Shown piece by piece: positions 57,613 to 64,000 of a DNA stretch of 64,000 nucleotides. This DNA is from Actinomycetota bacterium (lineage in GTDB: Bacteria; Actinomycetota; Actinomycetes; Mycobacteriales; Micromonosporaceae). The notes under the pieces are model-generated. The model was given only the letters and a program-made list of their open reading frames with translations, was not told the DNA's origin and did not search any database. Positions within the stretch are counted from its first letter, which is position 1, and every line of letters begins with the position of its first letter. The DNA lies in the NCBI GenBank assembly GCA_005885555.1, contig VAWN01000023.1, positions 241,662 through 305,661 of the forward strand. Reading direction: 5' to 3'. The position numbers were made by a program, and so were the translations under genes.

Positions 57613-58656
57613 GTGACCGACAATGCGACGCATCACCTTGCGCTGACGGCCGAGGACAACGCCGTCCTGTCCCCGATGCTCACCGATCTGGCCAAGCGGT
57701 ACGACACCGTGGAGGACAGCGAACTGGCCCGGCGCGCTCCCGTGCTCGCCCGGGCGCTTCCGGTACACCTTCTGGAGTTTCTCGAGGAGTTCCGGATCGG
57801 CGAGCCCGCCGCGCTGTGCGTGATCTCCGGCCTCGCCGTCGACGAGGCCCAGCTGGGGCCGACGCCGACGCACTGGCGGGACAGCCAGTTCGACTCACCG
57901 GCATTCCCCCAGGAGATCTTCTTCCTGCTCTGCGCGTCGGTGCTCGGCGACGTGTTCGGCTGGGGTACCCAGCAGGACGGCCGGATCATGCACGACGTGC
58001 TGCCGATCAGAGGTCATGAGAACTACGAGATCGGTTCGAACAGCCTGCAACCGCTGTCCTGGCACACCGAGGACGCGTTCCATCCCTGCCGGGGCGACTA
58101 CGTCGCGCTGATGTGCCTGAAGAACCCGGACGAGGTGGCGACGATCGTCTGCACGGTGCCCGATCTGGACCTGACGAACGTCGACGTCGACGCGCTGTTC
58201 GAGCCCGAGTTCACCGTCATGCCGGACAACTCGCACCAGCCGCAGAACGCGCGGGAGTCCACCGGCGACGCCGGCGTCGACGCGCTGCGCGCGCGCAGCT
58301 TCCGCCTGATCGAGCTGTGGAACAGCAACCCCGACAAGCGCGCGCTGTTCTTCGGCGACCGGAGCAGCCCGTACCTGTCGCTCGACCCGTACCACATGGA
58401 CCCGACCGGCTGGCCGCAGCGCTCACAGCGGGCGTTCGCCGCGCTCGTCGCCGAGATCGAGGCGAAGATGACGTCGGTGGTCCTGCGTCCGGGCGACTGC
58501 GTGTTCATCGACAACTTCCGGGCGGTGCACGGACGCAAGTCCTTCACGCCCCGGTACGACGGCTCGGACCGCTGGCTGAAGCGGCTGAACATCACCCGCA
58601 ACATCCGGGGCTCCCGCGCCTGGCGCACCGCCCCGGACAGCCGCATCATCCACTGA
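57613..58656 (+). CDS. Fe(II)/2-oxoglutarate oxygenase of the arginine-type beta-hydroxylase family (MppO/VioC-like)
   Basis: 347 residues. Metal and co-substrate residues: His151/Glu153 in LSWHTEDAFHPCRGDY, His306 in FRAVHGRKSF, Arg320 in SDRWLKRLNITRN. These match the VioC/OrfP/MppO family, which hydroxylates the beta carbon of arginine or enduracididine. By remembered sequence, IMHDVLPI, ALMCLKNPD and the DPYHM and SRIIH segments look closer to MppO than to VioC. The GTG at 57613 aligns with the family N terminus; a frame from 57544 adds an extra 23 residues. It is convergent with the MppP-like gene (11-base overlap). Confidence 0.88.
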   Translation: MTDNATHHLALTAEDNAVLSPMLTDLAKRYDTVEDSELARRAPVLARALPVHLLEFLEEFRIGEPAALCVISGLAVDEAQLGPTPTHWRDSQFDSPAFPQEIFFLLCASVLGDVFGWGTQQDGRIMHDVLPIRGHENYEIGSNSLQPLSWHTEDAFHPCRGDYVALMCLKNPDEVATIVCTVPDLDLTNVDVDALFEPEFTVMPDNSHQPQNARESTGDAGVDALRARSFRLIELWNSNPDKRALFFGDRSSPYLSLDPYHMDPTGWPQRSQRAFAALVAEIEAKMTSVVLRPGDCVFIDNFRAVHGRKSFTPRYDGSDRWLKRLNITRNIRGSRAWRTAPDSRIIH

Positions 58657-59806
58657 CCACCGCGGGCGTCCCGCTCGCCGGACCGGCCGCAAGCTCCAGG
58701 TACGACTGGGCGAGCGCGCGAGCGGCCGCGGCGACGACGCCGTGCGGACGGGCGAGGGAGATCCGGATGTACCGCAGCCCGCTGTCCGGGTCGGCCCAGT
58801 GGAACGGCGCGCACGGCAGGACGTGTACCCCGCGGTTGAGCATGTCCTTGTAGAGCAGGTTCGAGTCCGGTCCGTCGGCGGGAAGCTCGACGCGGGCGAC
58901 GCTGATCCGGGACGTGGGGTCGGCCAGCCGCAGGCCGACGCCGGCGAGGGCCTCCTCGACGATGGCGCGGTTACGCTGCACGAGGCCGCGGGCGCGCTCG
59001 TAGCCGCCGTCGACCCAGTCGTGGGCGAGCGCGGTGATGAGCTGGAGCACGACCGGGGACGCGGACAGCAGCGACTCGGAGAAGGCGCGTTCGATCGGCA
59101 GCGTCGTGCGGCTGCTGTAGGCGAGGAAGCCGATTTTGAGCTCGTGGGTCGGCCACAGCTTTCCGGTGTCCTCGATGGTGATCCAGTCGGTACCCGCGGC
59201 GTCCAGGATGGCGTATGTGTCGTACTGGGCCTCGCGCACCTGACCGCGGAAGCTGGCGTCGATGATGACCGTCTGCTGGTGCCGGGCGGCGTGTACGGCG
59301 AGCGAGTGCAGGTGCGCCGCGGGGGTGACCAGCCCGGTGGGGTTGTTCGGGTGGGTGAGCACGACCGCGCTGACCGGTGGCACCGGCCAGTCCTGCGCGA
59401 GCAGCGCCTCCTCGGACATCGGGACCAGGTGCAGCCCGCGGGTGGTGAACAGATCGGCGATGTTGTCGAACGTGGGGTGCAGGACGGCGATGGTCGATCC
59501 GGCGGGTAGCGCACGGGCGACGATGTCGGTGGCGAGGGTGGAGGAGTAGCAGCTGAGGATGCGTCCCGTGCCGACCGGTGCGGTGTGCTGCCCGACAGCG
59601 TGCAGGAACGTGGCGTGCGCCTCGCGTTCGATGTCGGGGAAGGAACGCCGCGACGCCTGCGCGAACATCTCGGGCAGCCGCGCGACGATCGCCGCCTGCT
59701 CCTCGGTGAGGACGAGCCGGGCGTGGCCGTCGGTGAGGTTGAGCCCGCCGTCGATGTCGGTCAGCGCGTTGACTTCCATCGTGGTGAGGTTGGCGACCTT
59801 CGTCAT
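58646..59806 (-). CDS. PLP-dependent L-arginine oxidase family (MppP-like)
   Basis: 386 residues. Fold-type I aminotransferase-like enzyme whose motifs match MppP: GGLNLTDGHARLVLTEEQ, GRILSCYSSTLATDI, LHPTFDNIADLFTTRGLHLV, THPNNPTG, and IEDTGKLWPTHELKIGFLA with the PLP Lys. MppP uses PLP and O2, without other cofactor, to turn L-arginine into 4-hydroxy-2-oxoarginine for enduracididine. The N-terminal segment with a conserved Glu (TMEVNALTD) is also kept. ATG at 59806 has AGGAGG. In the same strand, MbtH lies 245 bp upstream. Confidence 0.87.
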   Translation of the reverse strand: MTKVANLTTMEVNALTDIDGGLNLTDGHARLVLTEEQAAIVARLPEMFAQASRRSFPDIEREAHATFLHAVGQHTAPVGTGRILSCYSSTLATDIVARALPAGSTIAVLHPTFDNIADLFTTRGLHLVPMSEEALLAQDWPVPPVSAVVLTHPNNPTGLVTPAAHLHSLAVHAARHQQTVIIDASFRGQVREAQYDTYAILDAAGTDWITIEDTGKLWPTHELKIGFLAYSSRTTLPIERAFSESLLSASPVVLQLITALAHDWVDGGYERARGLVQRNRAIVEEALAGVGLRLADPTSRISVARVELPADGPDSNLLYKDMLNRGVHVLPCAPFHWADPDSGLRYIRISLARPHGVVAAAARALAQSYLELAAGPASGTPAVVSG

Positions 59807-60051
59807 CGTCGGGTCCTCCTGATGTGACCGCGCAGTGGGCAGCCCCGCCGGGAACTTGCCGCCCGCCGAGAACATTAGGCACTGCGGGACGCCCGGACTT
59901 GTCCCATCAAGAGGGGGCGGATGCGCCGGACGGCACCGCCCCCGCGGATGCGCACGCAGGCCCGCGCTCGGGGCCGCCGCGGGAGACTGCGGGCGGCGAC
60001 GGGCGCAGGCCTGCACAGACGCCGGTACCGGGATTGCTGATGAGGGGGCGG

Positions 60052-60258
60052 TCAGGACGCCATCGCGCGCCGGGCACTGAGCGGGGTGATGTCGGTCCAG
60101 TTCTCCTCGACGTAGTCGAGGCACGCCTGCCGGGTGTCCTCGCCGTGGACCATGCGCCAGCCCGCCGGTACCGCCAACCGGGCCGGCCACAGGGAGTGCT
60201 GCTCCTCGTCGTTCACGAGGACGAGGAAGGTCCCCTCGGGATCATCGAAGATGTTCAT
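60052..60258 (-). CDS. mbtH: MbtH-like protein
   Basis: 68 residues with the family signature: [34 protein letters not shown] in two adjoining motifs. MbtH-like proteins bind and activate NRPS adenylation domains, so at least one NRPS should be encoded nearby, outside the window. A 245-bp gap separates it from the downstream MppP-like gene; nothing else is recognised in that gap. Confidence 0.95.
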   Translation of the reverse strand: MNIFDDPEGTFLVLVNDEEQHSLWPARLAVPAGWRMVHGEDTRQACLDYVEENWTDITPLSARRAMAS

Positions 60259-60374
60259 CGGCGGCTCCTCGCAGTCGACTCGCCGCGACGACCGTACTCA
60301 CTCGCGGCCGGACGGCACCTGTCACGGGTTCGCGCGACACCGGTGTCCCGCACCCGCATTCGATAGTGAGGAGC

Positions 60375-61523
60375 ATGCAGGTCGCGATCGCGAGGCTCGA
60401 GGAGTGGATGCGGCTGTACTACCACAACGTCGACCACGACATCGGCAGCAGCGGCGTGCGCGATGTGACCATCGAGGAACTGCGCACGATCTGCGGCTTC
60501 GAGCTGTCCGAGCTGGACCCGATGGTGTTCCACGACAGCGAGAGCTTCGGCGGCCGGGCGCTGCGGGCGGCGCTGGCCGACCGGTGGACCGGCGGTGACG
60601 TCGGCCGGATGATGGTGACGCACGGCTCCAGCGAGGCGATCTACATCGTCATGCACACGGTGCTCGAACCCGGCGACGAGATCGTCGTCGTCGACCCCGC
60701 GTACCAGCAGCTGTACGACGTCGCCGGCGCGCTCGGCTGCCGGATCGCGCGCTGGGGACTGCGCGGCGACGACGGGTTCGCCGCCGACCTGACGGCGCTG
60801 CGCACGCTCGCGGCGCACCGGCCGCGGATGATCGTCGTCAACTTCCCGCACAACCCCACCGGTATCTCGGTGACCCCGCAGCAGCAGCGCGAGCTGGTCG
60901 CGATCGCCGCCGAGGCGGGCGCCTGGCTGGTGTGGGACCACGCCTTCGGCGAGCTGACCTACTCGGCGGCCCCGCTGCCGCCGCCCGTCTGGTACGACAG
61001 GTGCATCGCGTTCGGGACGTTCTCCAAGAGCTACGGCCTGGCCGGCATCCGGGTCGGCTGGTGCGTGGCGCCGCCCGAGCTGCTCGCGCGGATGGCGGTG
61101 CTGCGCGACTACATCGCCCTGTACGTCTCGCCGGTACTGGAGTTCTTCGCGGAGAAGGCGGTGCGCAACGCCGACCGGATCGTCGCGATGCAGCAGGCGC
61201 ACGCGGCGGGCAACCTGCGGCTGCTGGCGGACTGGGCGGCGCGGATGGGGGACCGGGTGCGGCTGCATCCGCCGGACGGCGGGGTGACCGCGTTCGTGGA
61301 GTTCCCCGGACGCCTCGACGTGACCGGCATGTGCCGCCGGCTCGCCGAGCGCCACCGGGTGCTGCTGGTTCCCGGCGAGTGTTTCGGTGACGACTTCCGC
61401 GGCTTCGCGCGGCTGGGATTCGGTGGTACGACGGCCGAGCTGACCGCAGGGCTGTCCGCGATCGAAGAGGTCCTGCGCGAGGACAGCAGCGTCACCGGTG
61501 GGCGGCTCGCGGCCGGCGCGTGA
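60375..61523 (+). CDS. PLP-dependent aminotransferase family (VioD/OrfR capreomycidine synthase- or MppQ-like)
   Basis: 382 residues. IARLEEWMRLYYHNV and IGSSGVRDVTIEELR at the N terminus, MVTHGSSEAIYIVMHTVL, VVNFPHNPTGISV, and the PLP Lys in FGTFSKSYGLAGIRVGWCV. These match capreomycidine synthase VioD, which cyclises 3-hydroxyarginine, and I recall that MppQ of enduracididine synthesis is of related type. ATG at 60375 follows GAGGAG closely; GTG at 60366 is possible. Convergent with the P450 (32-base overlap). Confidence 0.85.
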   Translation: MQVAIARLEEWMRLYYHNVDHDIGSSGVRDVTIEELRTICGFELSELDPMVFHDSESFGGRALRAALADRWTGGDVGRMMVTHGSSEAIYIVMHTVLEPGDEIVVVDPAYQQLYDVAGALGCRIARWGLRGDDGFAADLTALRTLAAHRPRMIVVNFPHNPTGISVTPQQQRELVAIAAEAGAWLVWDHAFGELTYSAAPLPPPVWYDRCIAFGTFSKSYGLAGIRVGWCVAPPELLARMAVLRDYIALYVSPVLEFFAEKAVRNADRIVAMQQAHAAGNLRLLADWAARMGDRVRLHPPDGGVTAFVEFPGRLDVTGMCRRLAERHRVLLVPGECFGDDFRGFARLGFGGTTAELTAGLSAIEEVLREDSSVTGGRLAAGA

Positions 61524-62709
61524 CGGTGGCCGGCAGCGAGGTGAACCCGCGCTGGTGCGGGGAGTGGACCCACCGCACGTTGGCGGCGTCGATCTCGTAC
61601 CCGGACACGAGCGTACCGATCTCCTCCAGCGCGACCGTGATCTCCAGCTGGGCGAGCGCGGCGCCGGGACAGAAATGTGGCCCGTACCCGAAGCTGAGCA
61701 TCTCGCTCGTGTCCCGGTCGAGGTCGAACCGGTCCGGATCGGCGAACACCCGCCGGTCGCGGTTGCCCGAGGCCGGCAGCAGCGCGACCCGGGCGCCGGC
61801 GGGCACGCGGTTGCCGTGCAGCACGGTGTCCTCGGTGAGCGTGCGCGCCATCATCTGGCTCGGCGAGTCGTAGCGCAGCGCCTCGTTGGCCCAGTCGGCG
61901 GCCCGCCCGTTGAGCCCGGCGCGCTGCACGTCGGGCCGGCGCCACCCGTGGTACAGGGCGATGCCGATCTGTTTGCCGGTCGACTCGTTCGTGGCGCTGA
62001 CCATCAGGAAGAGGAACGCGACCAGCTGCCCGTCGGTCAGCGGTTCACCGTCCACGGTGGCGTCGAGCATGACGGAGATGAGGTCGTCGCGACGCCGCCT
62101 GCGCCGGTCGTTGACCAGGTTCACGTAGTAGACGGCGAGGCGGAACCCGGCGGCGACGGTGGCCGCCGACCTCTTGTCGGTACCGTCCTCGCAGTGGTTC
62201 AGCAGGTCGTTGTCGGCCCGGATCGCGTCCCGGTCGGCCGCGGGAATCCCGATGACCTCGCACATCACGTCGTTCGGCACGGCGGCACCGAAGTCGGCGA
62301 AGTCGAACGTCGGACCGTCCCTCAGCGGCGCCAGCCGGGCGCGGGTCAGCTCCCGTACCCGGGGCTCCATCGTCGCGACCCATCGCGGCTTGAACGTGCC
62401 GCCCATCAGCCGCCGCAGCTTGCCGTGCTCCGGGGGATCCATGGCGAGGAAGAAGCTGGTCTTCGCCGCCGCGGGTCCCCACAGGTCGGGTTCCAGCGAG
62501 ATGCCGTTGCGGCTGGAGAACAGCCGCGGGTCGCGCAGCGCCCAGCGCACGTCGTGGTACCGGGACAACGCCCAGAAGTCACGCGCGTCGTTGCGGTAGA
62601 GCGGGGCGTGCTCGCGCATCCACGCGTACGTCGGATAGGGATCCTCGTGCAGCCGGTAGGAGAACGGGTCGTAGACGGGGTCGCGTTCCGCCCGGTCCGG
62701 GTACCCCAT
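61492..62709 (-). CDS. Cytochrome P450
   Basis: 405 residues. Haem motif FGYGPHFCPGAALAQLE (Cys near 350), ExxR as NEALRYDS, and I-helix MVSATNESTGK, in which Ser/Ala-Thr-Asn replaces the usual AGxET/D-T pattern. A tailoring hydroxylase or cross-linking role is likely. ATG at 62709, with a weak ribosome binding site; divergent from the PKS gene 90 bp away. Confidence 0.92.
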   Translation of the reverse strand: MGYPDRAERDPVYDPFSYRLHEDPYPTYAWMREHAPLYRNDARDFWALSRYHDVRWALRDPRLFSSRNGISLEPDLWGPAAAKTSFFLAMDPPEHGKLRRLMGGTFKPRWVATMEPRVRELTRARLAPLRDGPTFDFADFGAAVPNDVMCEVIGIPAADRDAIRADNDLLNHCEDGTDKRSAATVAAGFRLAVYYVNLVNDRRRRRRDDLISVMLDATVDGEPLTDGQLVAFLFLMVSATNESTGKQIGIALYHGWRRPDVQRAGLNGRAADWANEALRYDSPSQMMARTLTEDTVLHGNRVPAGARVALLPASGNRDRRVFADPDRFDLDRDTSEMLSFGYGPHFCPGAALAQLEITVALEEIGTLVSGYEIDAANVRWVHSPHQRGFTSLPATVTRRPRAAHR

Positions 62710-62799
62710 GAGTGGACCGTACGGGTCGGCGCGGCCCTCGGTGGGTCGCCGGTTCCAGCGACACGACACCTCTGCGACCTGCCCCGTAGCGTCCTGGCC

Positions 62800-64000
62800 A
62801 TGGCCGTCCCGGACGACGGCATCGCCGTCATCGGGGTTGCCGCCAAGGTTCCCGGCGCGCGCGATGTCGAGGAGTACTGGCTCAATCTCGTCCGCGGCCG
62901 GGAGTCGGTGACGGTGCGCGGCGACGAGCAGCCGGACGCCGGGTGCTTCGACGCCGAGTTCTTCGACGCCGAGTTCTTCGGCATGACGCCGCGGCAGGCA
63001 CAGGCGTGCGACCCGCGGCTGCGGCTGTTCCTTGAGGTCGCCCATTCCGCCATCGAGAACGCCGGATACGACCCGGCGGCGCTGCGTGACCGGGTCGGCG
63101 TGTTCGCCTCCGCCGGCCCGCCCGACCTCGCGGCGACGACGGTGTCGGACCGGCTCGGCCTGCGCGGCCCGGGCGGCCCGGTGCTGACCGCGTGTTCGAG
63201 CGCCCTCGTCGCGCTGCACCGGGCCTGGCGGTCGCTGCGTACCGACGCCTGTGACGTGGCGGTGGCCGGCGGCGCCGAGGTGGCGGGCCCGTCGGCCGCC
63301 GACGGTACCGTCCTCGGCAGCGGTGCCTGCGCCGTGCTGGTCAAGCGGCTGGCCGACGCGCTCGCCGACCGCGACCACATCAGCGCGGTGATCCGCGGCG
63401 TCGCCGTGATCCTGGACGCCACCGTACTGGCCGGGCTGCGTCCCGAGGACATCTCCTATGTGGAGGCGCACGGTACCGGTACCGCCCTCGGCGATCCGGT
63501 CGAGGTGGCCGCCCTGACCGAGGCCTACCCGCGCTGCCGCATCGGGTCGGTGCAGGGCAACGTGGGTCACCTCGGCGCGGTCGCCGGGATGGCCGGACTC
63601 GTCAAGGTGGTGCTGTCGCTGGAACGCGAGCAGTTGCCGCCGAGCATCAACTTCACCGCACCCGACCCGCGGCTGAACCTGGCGTCGACGCCGTTGCGGG
63701 TACCGGACCGGCTCACCTCCTGGCCACGCGACCCGTGCCGGCCCCGGCGCGCGGCGGTCGGCGCGATGGGTACCGACGGGTCGAACGTGCACGTCGTCCT
63801 TGAGGAACCGCCGGAACACGATCACGCGACGCACGGGGAGGAGCCGCGGGTCGTGGTGTGGTCCGGCATGACCGGCGACGCCGAACGGGCCGCGCGCGAA
63901 ACGCTCGGACGGTTCTTCACCTCCCGCGGCGAGGCGGTGTTCGCCGACGCGGTGGCGACCCTGCAACACGGACGCGCCGCGCACCGGGTCCGTGCGGCCG
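62800..64000 (+). CDS. Polyketide synthase, ketosynthase domain (cut by the window edge)
   Basis: Open from ATG 62800 to the right edge, 400 codons. KS domain: IAVIGVAAKVPGARDVEEYW, PRQAQACDPRLRLFLE, active Cys132 in LTACSSALVALH, His224 in VEAHGTGTALGD and His257 in GNVGHLGAVAG. The domain is compact: only 92 residues separate Cys and first His (about 135 is usual), and the region before the Cys is also short. The Lys before the second His motif (usually VKSNIGH) is Gln here (VQGNVGH). After the KS a linker of the KS-AT type begins (TLQHGRAAHR). It would extend a polyketide or hybrid chain; a non-canonical or inactive KS is possible. Confidence 0.88.
   Translation, partial: MAVPDDGIAVIGVAAKVPGARDVEEYWLNLVRGRESVTVRGDEQPDAGCFDAEFFDAEFFGMTPRQAQACDPRLRLFLEVAHSAIENAGYDPAALRDRVGVFASAGPPDLAATTVSDRLGLRGPGGPVLTACSSALVALHRAWRSLRTDACDVAVAGGAEVAGPSAADGTVLGSGACAVLVKRLADALADRDHISAVIRGVAVILDATVLAGLRPEDISYVEAHGTGTALGDPVEVAALTEAYPRCRIGSVQGNVGHLGAVAGMAGLVKVVLSLEREQLPPSINFTAPDPRLNLASTPLRVPDRLTSWPRDPCRPRRAAVGAMGTDGSNVHVVLEEPPEHDHATHGEEPRVVVWSGMTGDAERAARETLGRFFTSRGEAVFADAVATLQHGRAAHRVRAA

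Overview
The window is very GC-rich DNA with dense, mostly overlapping genes, many GTG starts and actinobacterial gene families throughout (MoxR-DUF58-transglutaminase operon, DosR-type dormancy genes, Nur-like nickel site, MbtH). It comes from an actinomycete chromosome. Frequent GGTACC and the gene content would suit a Micromonosporaceae-like genome, but that placement is inference. I see no rRNA, tRNA, CRISPR, IS element or phage module.

Region 1 (1-24 kb) is mainly envelope and housekeeping. It holds a MoxR/DUF58/transglutaminase-like operon whose transglutaminase core has lost its catalytic Cys, and a membrane-anchored Hsp70-like protein with Asp-box-like repeats. Next come two dynamin-like GTPases translationally coupled to a cell-wall hydrolase, and divergent from them an AAA+ ATPase/DUF4255 pair typical of contractile injection systems but with no sheath, tube or baseplate genes in sight. 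Then follow a TetR regulator, an alpha/beta-hydrolase membrane protein, a CPBP protease, two lipoproteins (PASTA; L,D-transpeptidase), a NiCoT nickel transporter behind a candidate Nur box, a phytoene/squalene synthase and an ABC exporter.

Region 2 (24-50 kb) is a coherent hypoxia/dormancy island. A DosR/DevR orthologue (D54, K104, K179, K182 and N183 at the same numbers as I recall for M. tuberculosis DosR), a DosS/T-type haem-GAF kinase and a second DosS/T-like protein lacking both the phospho-acceptor His and the ATPase domain lie among four Acg-type nitroreductases, a Ddn-type nitroreductase, four universal stress proteins and two CBS-BON proteins. The metabolic payload is an operon of GAPDH plus a group 3b [NiFe] hydrogenase, with phosphoketolase, acetate kinase and an ADP-forming acyl-CoA synthetase. 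Together these could support H2-evolving, acetate-forming survival metabolism. Five 14-bp palindromes related to the DosR box lie in the divergent promoter regions.

Region 3 (50-56 kb) is a mixed stretch with two broken genes (a glycosyltransferase remnant and a secreted protein interrupted by TGA), a LysM protein, a metallophosphoesterase, a winged-helix protein and a VOC protein.

Region 4 (56-64 kb) is the edge of a natural-product cluster: an atypical LuxR regulator, an SDR, an MppO/VioC-like arginine-type oxygenase, an MppP-like PLP oxidase, MbtH, a VioD/MppQ-like aminotransferase, a P450 and the start of a PKS with an unusually compact ketosynthase that runs off the right edge. The cassette suggests a cyclic-guanidine amino acid (enduracididine or capreomycidine type) in a hybrid NRPS/PKS product.
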